Of a stretch of DNA of 64,000 nt, positions 16,550-24,450 are shown piece after piece (position 1 is the first letter of the stretch; each line of letters begins with the position of its first letter). The DNA lies in NCBI RefSeq assembly GCF_025499515.1, contig NZ_JAMKFA010000007.1:62001-126000 (forward strand), written 5' to 3'. The notes beneath the pieces were generated by a model. The model saw only the letters and a list, made by a program, of their open reading frames with translations, was not told where the DNA came from and did no database searches. The translations under genes and the position numbers were made by a program. Source of the stretch: Flavobacterium odoriferum (lineage in GTDB: Bacteria; Bacteroidota; Bacteroidia; Flavobacteriales; Flavobacteriaceae).

Positions 16550-17431
16550 ATGCAGTTACTTATATATTTAATTTTCTATCCCATTTTATGGATAATTTCT
16601 ATATTACCGTTTCCTGTTTTTTATTTACTTTCTGATTTTGTTTGTTTTTTAACCTACAATATTATTGGTTATAGAAAAAAAGTTGTTCGTGAAAATATTG
16701 CTTTGGCACTACCCCATTTATCAGAAAAAGAACGTCTTTCTGTAGAGAAAAAATTCTATAAACACATGTGTGATATGTTTTTAGAAATGATTAAAACACT
16801 TTCTATTTCACAAAAAGAAATCGAAAAACGCTTCACATTTACTAATATGGAAGTATATCATGAATTAGAAAAGAAAAATAAAAGCATTGCACTGATGTGT
16901 GCCCATTATGCAAGTTACGAATGGGTAGTTTCTATGAATTATCACATAAATTATAAAGGATTTGGAATCTATAAAAAGTTAGCCAATCCTTATTTTGACA
17001 AATTAGTAAAGCAAATGCGCTCTAAGTTTAAAGCCAATTTAATTACTACGAAAGAAACGATTCCTACAATTGCCGATAATTACAAAAATGGTACTTTGTC
17101 ATTGTATGGTTTTGCAAGTGATCAATCACCAAAACCAAGTTCTGCTTACCATTGGGCACCTTTTATGGGACATATTGTTCCTGTTCATACAGGTGCCGAA
17201 ATGCTTGCGAAACGTTTTGATATGAATGTGATTTTTCTAAAGACTAAAAAAATAAAACGTGGTTATTATGAGGCTAGTTTTGAAATTTTATCAGAAGATG
17301 TTAAATCAGTTCCAAATTATGAAATTACAGATCAATTTTTAAAACTCGTTGAAGAACAAATTTTAGAAACTCCAGAATATTATTTGTGGACACACAAACG
17401 TTGGAAACATAAAAAAGAAAACGCTCAGTAA
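16550..17431 (+). CDS. Lipid A biosynthesis-type acyltransferase (LpxL/LpxM family)
   Basis: 293 aa in the lysophospholipid acyltransferase superfamily. A hydrophobic N-terminus anchors it to the inner membrane. The catalytic HX4E motif is AHYASYEW at about residues 117-124, and SDQSPKPSSAYHWAPFMGH corresponds to the conserved DQ-x-P region. It adds a secondary acyl chain to lipid A or a related lipid. Bacteroidota lipid A has few secondary acyl chains, so the exact acceptor is uncertain. Its stop codon lies inside the terminator hairpin. Confidence 0.9.
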   Translation: MQLLIYLIFYPILWIISILPFPVFYLLSDFVCFLTYNIIGYRKKVVRENIALALPHLSEKERLSVEKKFYKHMCDMFLEMIKTLSISQKEIEKRFTFTNMEVYHELEKKNKSIALMCAHYASYEWVVSMNYHINYKGFGIYKKLANPYFDKLVKQMRSKFKANLITTKETIPTIADNYKNGTLSLYGFASDQSPKPSSAYHWAPFMGHIVPVHTGAEMLAKRFDMNVIFLKTKKIKRGYYEASFEILSEDVKSVPNYEITDQFLKLVEEQILETPEYYLWTHKRWKHKKENAQ

Positions 17432-17447
17432 ATACTGAGCGTTTTTA
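17420..17447. terminator. Bidirectional terminator overlapping the acyltransferase stop codon
   Basis: AACGCTCAGTA/TACTGAGCGTT arms with a 2-base loop and a T-run. The left arm encodes the last residues of the acyltransferase, and the right side ends the convergent aminotransferase gene. Confidence 0.85.
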
Positions 17448-18929
17448 TTATTGAAACCAACTGGTTACCATTTTCTTTTCTGAGTTTAAAGCATTTTTAT
17501 GTGTAAACTCATTTGTTTTTGGATTGTAAACATAATCGTTTGCCCATACTGCATGATTTTCAGCTAAAGCTTTGATGCTTTCGCAAACCAACTGAATTTC
17601 ATCTGAAGTTGTGGTTGGATGAATCGACATACGAATCCAGCCTGGTTTTTGGATCAAATCGCCAGACGAAATTTGACATACTAAATTATGTGAAGTTTCT
17701 TGATCTACGTGCAACAAAAAGTGTCCGTAAGTTCCTGCACAACTGCAACCACCACGTGTTTGAATTCCGAATTTATCATTTAATAGTTTTACACCTAAAT
17801 TATAATGCAAATCATCAATATAAAATGAGATTACTCCTAATCTATCTTGATGTTGATTCGCTAAAATATGTAAATTATCAATTGCATTTAATTCCGAAAA
17901 AATATAATCAACCAATTCATGTTCTCGTTCCAAAATGTTTTTAATTCCCATTTTTTCCTTTAACTGAATAGCTAACGCCGTTTTAATAACTTGAAGAAAT
18001 CCTGGCGTTCCACCATCTTCTCTATCCTCAATATTATCTATATATTTGTGTTCACCCCATGGATTTGTCCAACTTACGGTTCCTCCGCCTGGGCAATCTG
18101 GCACATTATTTTTATACAAATTTTTATTAAAAATCAATACTCCTGAAGTGCCTGGTCCGCCTAAAAATTTATGAGGCGAAAAGAAAATTGCATCTAAATA
18201 ACTTTCTGCATCTGGATGCATATTAATTTCAACATAAGGTCCTGAACACGCAAAATCAACAAAACAAACACCATTATTTTGGTGCATTATTTTTGCTACT
18301 TCATGATAAGGCGTTCGAATTCCTGTAACATTTGAACAAGAAGTAATTGAAGCAATTTTAAAACTTCTGTCTTTATATTTCTCAACTAACTTTTTAAATT
18401 CTTCCATACATAACAAACCATCTTCATTTGCTGGAATCACCTCAACATCTGCAATAGTTTCTAACCAAGATGTTTGATTAGAATGATGCTCCATGTGAGA
18501 AATAAAAACAATAGGCTTAATTGCATCTGGAATTGTGGTGAATTCTTTCAAATTTTCAGGAATACGAAGCCCTAAAATACGTTGAAATTTGTTGACAACA
18601 CCTGTCATTCCTGTTCCGTCAGTAATTAAAATATCATCATCATTAGCATTAACATGGTGTTTAATAATATGTCTTGCTTCATGATAAGCCATTGTCATTG
18701 CTGTTCCAGAAACGGTGGTTTCGGTATGTGTATTGGCTACAAAAGGTCCAAATTGATTCATTAATTTTTCTTCAATTGGACGATATAATCTTCCGCTGGC
18801 AGTCCAATCGGTATAAATAATTTTTCGTTCACCAAAAGGCGATTCAAAACTTTGATTAATTCCGATTATATCTTTTCTGAATTGGTCAAAATAACACTCT
18901 AATTCAGTTTTTGTAGTTGTAGTTGACAT
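17448..18929 (-). CDS. Class V PLP aminotransferase / cysteine desulfurase-like
   Basis: 493 aa of fold-type I, class V. The N-terminal YTDWTASGRLYRP and ANTHTETTVSG match the family start; the PLP lysine is in FFSPHKFLGGPGTSGVL, and RGGCSCAGTYGH occupies the place of the catalytic Cys loop of cysteine desulfurases and selenocysteine lyases. It is about 90 residues longer than SufS/CsdA, partly from a C-terminal extension. No SUF genes are adjacent, so the substrate is uncertain. The gene lies 18 bases downstream of a small membrane-anchored protein gene. Confidence 0.85.
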   Translation of the reverse strand: MSTTTTKTELECYFDQFRKDIIGINQSFESPFGERKIIYTDWTASGRLYRPIEEKLMNQFGPFVANTHTETTVSGTAMTMAYHEARHIIKHHVNANDDDILITDGTGMTGVVNKFQRILGLRIPENLKEFTTIPDAIKPIVFISHMEHHSNQTSWLETIADVEVIPANEDGLLCMEEFKKLVEKYKDRSFKIASITSCSNVTGIRTPYHEVAKIMHQNNGVCFVDFACSGPYVEINMHPDAESYLDAIFFSPHKFLGGPGTSGVLIFNKNLYKNNVPDCPGGGTVSWTNPWGEHKYIDNIEDREDGGTPGFLQVIKTALAIQLKEKMGIKNILEREHELVDYIFSELNAIDNLHILANQHQDRLGVISFYIDDLHYNLGVKLLNDKFGIQTRGGCSCAGTYGHFLLHVDQETSHNLVCQISSGDLIQKPGWIRMSIHPTTTSDEIQLVCESIKALAENHAVWANDYVYNPKTNEFTHKNALNSEKKMVTSWFQ

Positions 18930-18946
18930 GCTTTAACCTAATTTAT

Positions 18947-19441
18947 TTATTCTTTTGTTGGTCTTTCGTATAAAACTGTTTCTACTGTTTCAAAATCAGT
19001 AGGTTTTCCTTCAGCAACAAAATATTTTACTAAAATTTGTCCCCATAAATCACCATTTGAAAATTCTGCAATAATCCAACGGTGGTTTAATATTTTTGAT
19101 GTGTTTACTATAAATGCTTTTCCGTCAATTGGTTCGTACGGAATTAATTTATTTCCATTTTTATTTTCGTTTAAAACCAATAAATCTTCTTTTACTTTTT
19201 CGGAAACTTTTTTGTAATCTAAATTATTAGTGTAAAAATATTCTTGAGCATCTTCATCACTTTCTAATGCGAAATAATTTGCTGTTGCTAATGCTGAAAC
19301 TGAATCGCGAGATGTTCTTAAGCGTTCTTGTATTTTAGTAACTTCTTTGTCCTTAGCATCTAAAATCTTAGTCGAGTTTACATATTGAAAAATATTAAAC
19401 AATACTGAAAAAATTAGTCCGTATAAAATTACGTTTTTCAT
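18947..19441 (-). CDS. Hypothetical membrane-anchored protein
   Basis: 164 aa with an uncleaved-looking N-terminal hydrophobic segment (residues 4-20), then a predicted coiled coil (KDKEVTKIQERLRTSRD) and a compact C-terminal beta-rich domain containing HRWIIAEFSNGDLWGQ. I do not recognise a named family. It sits between the MBL hydrolase and the aminotransferase on the same strand, with spacings of only 3 and 17 bases, so the three are probably co-transcribed. Confidence 0.75.
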   Translation of the reverse strand: MKNVILYGLIFSVLFNIFQYVNSTKILDAKDKEVTKIQERLRTSRDSVSALATANYFALESDEDAQEYFYTNNLDYKKVSEKVKEDLLVLNENKNGNKLIPYEPIDGKAFIVNTSKILNHRWIIAEFSNGDLWGQILVKYFVAEGKPTDFETVETVLYERPTKE

Positions 19442-19444
19442 AAA

Positions 19445-20209
19445 TTAACTATTTATTATTAAGTTATCATAAGCTACAAACACATTTTTAGGCAATTTTT
19501 GCTGAATTTCTTCATGAAATCCAAAAACATGACTGATGTGTGTTAAGTAGGTTTCTTTTGGTTGCACCAAAGATATAAAATGTAATGCTTCTTCTAAATT
19601 AAAATGCGTAGCATGCTGTTCTTCTCTCAAACAATTAATTACCAGTATTTTGCAGTTTTTTATTTTATCTATTTCGGTTTGATTAATCGTTTTTACATCT
19701 GTTAAATAAACAAAATCTTGTATTCTATATCCAAAAATCTGTAAATTCCCGTGCAATGCATCTATCGGAATTACTTCGGTATTCTTAACAAAAAAAGATT
19801 GACTATTAACAACTTCATTGCTACTTACACTTGGTGCACCTGGATATTTATTTTCGTTTTCAAAAATGTAATCAAAACGTTTGGATAAATTTTTTAAAAC
19901 TCGTTGATGTGCATATACTTCAATATCACCTTGTTGAAAATAAAATGGTCGAATATCATCTAAACCAGCTGTGTGATCGGCATGTTCGTGCGTAAACAAC
20001 AAAGCATCAATGCGCTCACATTTTGAAGTTAGCATTTGTTGTCTAAAATCGGGACCACAATCAATTACAATTGAAGCTTCTTCAGTTTCAATCCAAACCG
20101 AAACGCGTAATCTTTTATCTTTACTATCTGAACTCAAACAAACAGAATGTTTGCTTCCAATAACAGGAATTCCTTGAGAAGTTCCGGTACCCAAAAAATA
20201 AATTTTCAA
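19445..20209 (-). CDS. MBL-fold metallohydrolase, PhnP-like
   Basis: 254 aa from a TTG start (reading LKIYFLGTGTSQGIPVIG); longer versions would run into the divergent gene's promoter. The metallo-beta-lactamase zinc ligands are in THEHADHTAGLDD (HxHxDH), with a further His in DALHGNL and the last in THISHVFG near the C-terminus. GTGTSQGIP and the CLSSDSKDKRLR cysteine/Arg segment resemble PhnP-type cyclic phosphodiesterases. No phosphonate genes are nearby, so the true substrate is open. Confidence 0.85.
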   Translation of the reverse strand: MKIYFLGTGTSQGIPVIGSKHSVCLSSDSKDKRLRVSVWIETEEASIVIDCGPDFRQQMLTSKCERIDALLFTHEHADHTAGLDDIRPFYFQQGDIEVYAHQRVLKNLSKRFDYIFENENKYPGAPSVSSNEVVNSQSFFVKNTEVIPIDALHGNLQIFGYRIQDFVYLTDVKTINQTEIDKIKNCKILVINCLREEQHATHFNLEEALHFISLVQPKETYLTHISHVFGFHEEIQQKLPKNVFVAYDNLIINS

Positions 20210-20265
20210 AGCCTTTTTCTTTTTACAAAAATAACAATAAATATGGTATTTTTTCTCAAAATGAT

Positions 20266-20273
20266 TAACTTTG
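20266..20273 (+). promoter_or_regulatory. -7 element of the 492-aa protein gene
   Basis: TAACTTTG fits TAnnTTTG, 43 bases before the chosen start. Confidence 0.5.
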
Positions 20274-20315
20274 CAACATACAGGTGATGTCAAAGAATCA
20301 CTAAACAAAAAAATA

Positions 20316-21794
20316 ATGAAAAGTATTACAACTGATATAAAAGTTCGTGGTGATAAAGTCATAGAACAAATTCCTTCTATTAAAGACAAAGCGCTACGTA
20401 TTAATCTTAATGAAAATATCTACGGAACTTTTGCCGAAATTGGAGCTGGACAAGAAACCGTTCGTAACTTTTTTAGAGCTGGAGCTTCTTCTGGAACCAT
20501 TGCAAAAGCCATGTCTGCTTATGACAAAGACTTTAGTGATGCTATTTATGGAGAAGAAGTTGACGGACGCTATGTTACTGAAAGTCGATTAAAAAAAATG
20601 TTGTCGCACGAAATTAATCTAGTAGAACAACGTTTAAACAGAGACAAACATCCAAACAAATTATTTTTTAGTTATGCCAATACTGTTGCCACTATTGATT
20701 TTGCAAAGCAATTCAAAGGTCACGGTTGGGTAGGAATTGTATATCAAGTTGAGCCAGACGAAGATTATAACGAAATTACTTTACATATTCGTTTTAAAGA
20801 AAATGATGCCAAATTACAACAAGAAACTCTAGGGATTTTAGGTGTAAACTTAATTTATGGCGCATTTTACAAATACAATGATCCAAAAAAACTTTTGCGT
20901 TATTTATATGACCATTTAGATAAAGACCAATTAGAAATCGATACAATTAACTTTTCAGGACCACGTTTTGCAAATGTTGATAACCGATTAATGAGTTTAC
21001 AATTGGTTAAAAATGGCATGACAGATGCCGTTATGTTTGGTCCAGATGGAAAAAATATTCTTCCAGCTGCTGTGCTATATAAGAAAAACATTCTTGCATT
21101 AAGAGGAAGTTTTAGACCAGTTACTAAAGTAAATATGGACATGTATGAAGAATCATACAACATGTTTATTCAAGAAAATAAAGTAGATAAAGACAATACA
21201 TTTGTAGTTTTTGAAATTACGCTTTCCAACTTAAAAGCTGAAGGTGAAATTGACGAAAGAGACTTCCTAGACCGAGCAGAATTGCTTTGTAAATTAGGTC
21301 AAACTGTAATGATTTCAAACTTTCAAGAGTACTTTAAAGTAGTAGAATATTTTTCAAATTACTCAAAAGCACGTATGGGATTAGCAATGGGTGTTAGTAA
21401 TTTAGTCGAAATTTTTGACGAAAAGTACTACCGTCATTTATCAGGTGGAATTTTAGAAGCTTTTGGAAAATTATTCTATCGCGATTTAAAAGTGTACTTG
21501 TACCCAATGAAAGATGAAAACGGAAACGTAGTAACTTCTGAAAATCTAAAAGTACATCCAAGAATGAAAGAATTGTACAAATTCTTTAAATTCAATGGAA
21601 AAGTAATCGATATTAAGGATTATGATGAAAAAAACTTAGATATTTTCTCCAGAAAAGTATTAAAAATGATTTGTAAAGGAGAAACTGGTTGGGAAGAATT
21701 ATTACCAGAAGGAACTGCCGAAGTAATCAAAAAAGAAAAATTATTCTCCTATGCTTGCGAACTAGATTTGAAAGAACCAGAAGGAATAAAATAA
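20316..21794 (+). CDS. Conserved 492-aa protein of unproven function
   Basis: ATG gives MKSITTDIKVRGDKVIEQIP; 15 extra upstream codons overlap the promoter and are rejected. Very regular soluble protein with conserved-looking blocks EIGAGQETVRNFFRAGASSGTI, KLFFSYANTVATIDF, KYNDPKKLLRYLYDHLDK, TDAVMFGPDG and SNFQEYFKVVEYFSNYSK. Proteins like this are, to my knowledge, often labelled nicotinate-nucleotide adenylyltransferase in Bacteroidota. I see no HxGH nucleotidyltransferase motif and would not adopt that name. It is a single gene with its own promoter and terminator, with no informative partner. Confidence 0.85.
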   Translation: MKSITTDIKVRGDKVIEQIPSIKDKALRINLNENIYGTFAEIGAGQETVRNFFRAGASSGTIAKAMSAYDKDFSDAIYGEEVDGRYVTESRLKKMLSHEINLVEQRLNRDKHPNKLFFSYANTVATIDFAKQFKGHGWVGIVYQVEPDEDYNEITLHIRFKENDAKLQQETLGILGVNLIYGAFYKYNDPKKLLRYLYDHLDKDQLEIDTINFSGPRFANVDNRLMSLQLVKNGMTDAVMFGPDGKNILPAAVLYKKNILALRGSFRPVTKVNMDMYEESYNMFIQENKVDKDNTFVVFEITLSNLKAEGEIDERDFLDRAELLCKLGQTVMISNFQEYFKVVEYFSNYSKARMGLAMGVSNLVEIFDEKYYRHLSGGILEAFGKLFYRDLKVYLYPMKDENGNVVTSENLKVHPRMKELYKFFKFNGKVIDIKDYDEKNLDIFSRKVLKMICKGETGWEELLPEGTAEVIKKEKLFSYACELDLKEPEGIK

Positions 21795-21796
21795 CA

Positions 21797-21827
21797 AAAA
21801 AGGCTACAAATTGTAGCCTTTTTTTAT
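21797..21827. terminator. Bidirectional terminator
   Basis: A6-GGCTACA and TGTAGCC-T7 arms with loop AAT, between the 492-aa gene and the convergent peroxiredoxin gene. Confidence 0.85.
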
Positions 21828-22276
21828 TTTAAAATCTGAGCAGCGTGTGCTTTTGTTTTTACATCCGAAATTACTTCTTCGATAGTTCCGCTTTCATCAA
21901 TTACGAAAGTGGTTCTATGAATACCATCGTATTCTCTTCCCATGAATTTCTTTGGTCCCCAAACACCAAACGCTTGAATAACCGATTTATCTTCATCGGC
22001 TAACAACGGAAATGGCAAATCAAATTTTTCAATGAACTTGGCTTGCGCTTTCGCACTATCTGCACTTACACCCAACAAAGCAAAATTATTGGCTTGAAAA
22101 CGATTATAATTGTCTCTCAAATCACAAGCTTCTGCGGTACAACCTGGCGTGCTTGCCTTTGGATAAAAGAAAACCACTAATTTTTTTCCTTTATAATCGG
22201 CTAATGTGTGAGTGGCTCCATTTTGGTCTAAACCCGAAAAATTAGGTGCTTTATCTCCTGTTTTTAATGTTGTCAT
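21824..22276 (-). CDS. bcp: Peroxiredoxin Q / bacterioferritin comigratory protein
   Basis: Thioredoxin-dependent peroxidase of 150 aa. The peroxidatic Cys46 is in STPGCTAEAC and the resolving Cys51 is five residues later, the PrxQ alpha-2 type arrangement. GxSxD (LLGVSADS) and LLADED follow the family pattern. It would draw electrons from the thioredoxin reductase at the window start. Probably monocistronic, with nth divergent upstream. Confidence 0.96.
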   Translation of the reverse strand: MTTLKTGDKAPNFSGLDQNGATHTLADYKGKKLVVFFYPKASTPGCTAEACDLRDNYNRFQANNFALLGVSADSAKAQAKFIEKFDLPFPLLADEDKSVIQAFGVWGPKKFMGREYDGIHRTTFVIDESGTIEEVISDVKTKAHAAQILK

Positions 22277-22326
22277 ATTTTTATACTTTTACAAATGATT
22301 CAAATAAAAACTAAAGATAGTTAAAA

Positions 22327-22974
22327 ATGACCAAAAGCGAAAAGGTAACATTTGTTATAAATACGTTAAATGAATTATACCCAGAAATTCCCATACCATT
22401 AGACCATAAAGATCCGTACACATTATTGATTGCTGTTTTACTTTCGGCACAATGCACAGATGTTCGTGTGAATCAAATTACTCCTCTCCTATTTGCCAAA
22501 GCTGACAATCCGTATGATATGGTCAAAATGTCTGTAGAAGAAATCAAAGAAATCATTCGTCCGTGTGGTTTATCGCCAATGAAATCAAAAGGAATTCATG
22601 GTTTATCAGAAATTTTAATTGATAAATATAATGGAGAAGTGCCGCAAAGTTTTGAAGCTTTAGAATCCTTACCTGCTGTGGGACACAAAACCGCAAGTGT
22701 TGTGATGAGTCAAGCATTTGGAGTTCCGGCTTTTCCTGTAGATACGCACATTCATAGATTGATGTATCGATGGGGATTAACCAATGGCAAAAACGTACAA
22801 CAAACCGAGAAAGATGCCAAACGCATTTTCCCAGAATCCTGCTGGAACGATTTACACTTACAAATCATTTGGTACGGACGCGAATATTCACCTGCGCGTG
22901 GCTGGAATTTAGAAAAAGATATTATTACCAAGACAATTGGAAGGAAGAGTGTTATTAATGAACTTAAAAAATAA
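22327..22974 (+). CDS. nth: Endonuclease III homologue lacking the Fe-S cluster cysteines
   Basis: 215-aa bifunctional DNA glycosylase/AP lyase that removes oxidised pyrimidines. The helix-hairpin-helix LPAVGHKTASVV carries the lyase lysine, and PVDTHIHR carries the catalytic aspartate. The C-terminal C-x6-C-x2-C-x5-C cluster loop of classical Nth is missing: after RIFPESCW the chain reads WYGREYSPARGWNLEKDI and contains no further cysteine. The length is near normal, so this is replacement of the loop, not truncation. It abuts the DUF2200 gene (stop TAA directly followed by ATG). Confidence 0.95.
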   Translation: MTKSEKVTFVINTLNELYPEIPIPLDHKDPYTLLIAVLLSAQCTDVRVNQITPLLFAKADNPYDMVKMSVEEIKEIIRPCGLSPMKSKGIHGLSEILIDKYNGEVPQSFEALESLPAVGHKTASVVMSQAFGVPAFPVDTHIHRLMYRWGLTNGKNVQQTEKDAKRIFPESCWNDLHLQIIWYGREYSPARGWNLEKDIITKTIGRKSVINELKK

Positions 22975-23325
22975 ATGGCATCAAGAAGTATAAATCAAAT
23001 GATCTTTGCTGGTGTTTACCCACATTATATAACCAAAGCAGAGAAAAAGAATCGAACAAAAGCAGAAGTCGACGAAATTATTTGTTGGTTAACAGGTTAC
23101 ACGCTTGAAAATTTACAAATGCAAATTGATACTAAAGTTGATTTCGAAACTTTTTTTGAGCAAGCGCCTCAATTAAACGAAAACGTTTCAAAAATTACTG
23201 GTGTTATTTGTGGGTATCGCATCGAAGAAATTGAAGACCCGCTGATGAAAAAGGTACGCTATTTAGATAAGTTAATTGACGAATTAGCTAAAGGAAAAAC
23301 AATGGAAAAAATCTTAAGAAAATAA
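22975..23325 (+). CDS. DUF2200 protein
   Basis: 116 aa with the DUF2200 pattern ([60 protein letters not shown]). It is small, soluble and alpha-helical, with no catalytic motif that I can name. It starts immediately after the nth stop, so it is translationally linked to the repair gene. Function unknown. Confidence 0.88.
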   Translation: MASRSINQMIFAGVYPHYITKAEKKNRTKAEVDEIICWLTGYTLENLQMQIDTKVDFETFFEQAPQLNENVSKITGVICGYRIEEIEDPLMKKVRYLDKLIDELAKGKTMEKILRK

Positions 23326-23326
23326 A

Positions 23327-23357
23327 AAAATGCCTCAAATTATCATTGAGGCATTTT
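23327..23357. terminator. Bidirectional terminator
   Basis: AAAATGCCTCAA/TTGAGGCATTTT arms with loop TTATCA, between the DUF2200 gene and the small minus-strand gene. Confidence 0.85.
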
Positions 23358-23359
23358 CC

Positions 23360-23503
23360 TTAATTAGCTATGATTTCAATTGAAACATTACCCACTTTAT
23401 ATGTACTCAATGCTTTTGAATAATTGAGTAAAAACGAAATCGTTTCTTTTTTAGGTAATATCATTTGAGGAGCTAATTTTTTCTTAGAGTAAAGTTTTGC
23501 CAT
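23360..23503 (-). CDS. 47-aa conserved small basic protein
   Basis: A complete minus-strand frame: MAKLYSKKKLAPQMILPKKE, then TISFLLNYSKALSTYKVGN, ending IEIIAN. It is flanked by a terminator placed 3 bases after the stop. The composition (basic N-terminal third, amphipathic middle) and the lack of any stop-rich pattern support coding. I recall near-identical short proteins in other flavobacteria. It lies just downstream of the ECF sigma gene on the same strand, with 51 bases between. Function unknown. Confidence 0.75.
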   Translation of the reverse strand: MAKLYSKKKLAPQMILPKKETISFLLNYSKALSTYKVGNVSIEIIAN

Positions 23504-23554
23504 GTAAGGGATTTATTTGTTTAAATCAATAACGGCAAAATTTCACTTTTAGTA

Positions 23555-24139
23555 TTAGTTCGTCAAAATAATTTGATTTTTTTCAATAATTTTTCTCAAA
23601 TTTAACAATGCATAACGCATTCTACCTAAAGCGGTGTTAATACTAACCCCAGTTAATTCAGCAATTTCCTTAAAACTCAAGTCTTGATACATTCTCATTA
23701 CCAAAACTTCTTTTTGATCATCTGGAAGTTCGTCCAGTAAGCGTGTTAAATCAACCTCAACTTGCTCGGTTATCATTTGACTTTCAATAGTTGGGGCATT
23801 ATCGGTCATATAATTAAAAATAGAATACTCTTCCGTTTCGCGCTGAAAAGGCATTTTTTTTGCTTTTCTGAAATGGTCAACTACTAAATTATGAGCAATT
23901 CGCATCACCCAAGGCAAAAATTTACCCTCTTCGTTATACGATTTTGTTTTTAGTGTTTTAATGACTTTAATAAAGGTATCTTGAAAAATATCATCTGATA
24001 AATCTCTGTCATTAACTTTTGAATAAATAAATCCGTAGATTTTAGATTGATGTCTTTCAATCAATGAAGCTAAAGCAGATTCATCTCCGCTTATGTAATT
24101 CTTCACCAATACTGCATCTGGAAGTACAAGATTAGCCAT
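23555..24139 (-). CDS. ECF-type RNA polymerase sigma factor
   Basis: 194 aa. Sigma region 2 spans about residues 20-95, with SDDIFQDTFIKVIKTL for core binding and LPWVMRIAHNLVVDHFRK for promoter melting. Region 4 is at about 130-185, with the helix-turn-helix LSFKEIAELTGVSINTALGRMRYAL. There is no region 1 or 3, so it is an ECF factor. No anti-sigma gene is adjacent, though the 47-aa basic protein gene follows. Its regulon cannot be inferred. Confidence 0.93.
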   Translation of the reverse strand: MANLVLPDAVLVKNYISGDESALASLIERHQSKIYGFIYSKVNDRDLSDDIFQDTFIKVIKTLKTKSYNEEGKFLPWVMRIAHNLVVDHFRKAKKMPFQRETEEYSIFNYMTDNAPTIESQMITEQVEVDLTRLLDELPDDQKEVLVMRMYQDLSFKEIAELTGVSINTALGRMRYALLNLRKIIEKNQIILTN

Positions 24140-24450
24140 AACAATACCTTTTAGTTAATTAAAGATTCGGGTTCTAAAAAGTATTTTTATTATATAGGCA
24201 ATTCTGTTTTTAAGATTATTTGGTCAAATTTAACATAAAATTTATTTAATATCCAAATAATTATTCAAAAAAAGTAATCTTTTATTGAAAATAAAGCTAA
24301 ACTTGGAATCAATTGATTACAAAATCGCAAGTATCTTCAACTAATGTTAAACTTTTCTAATCTTAATTCAATGTTTTCATTATTAAAGATTAACTAATAC
24401 GATTAAATAAATTTACAATTGTTATCTTTGCAAATCTATTAAAATCAACA
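24140..24450. other. 311-base AT-rich intergenic region between the sigma factor and uvrA
   Basis: No coding frame or RNA gene is seen. It contains the divergent starts of the sigma factor gene and uvrA; only the uvrA -7 element is convincing. Scattered AATTAT/ATTAAT runs give it a high AT content. Confidence 0.7.
24423..24430 (+). promoter_or_regulatory. -7 element of uvrA
   Basis: TATCTTTG fits TAnnTTTG and lies 21 bases before the uvrA ATG. I see no LexA-type box. Confidence 0.6.

Noticed and set aside
20316..21794. Naming as nicotinate-nucleotide adenylyltransferase
   Set aside because: No HxGH motif is visible.
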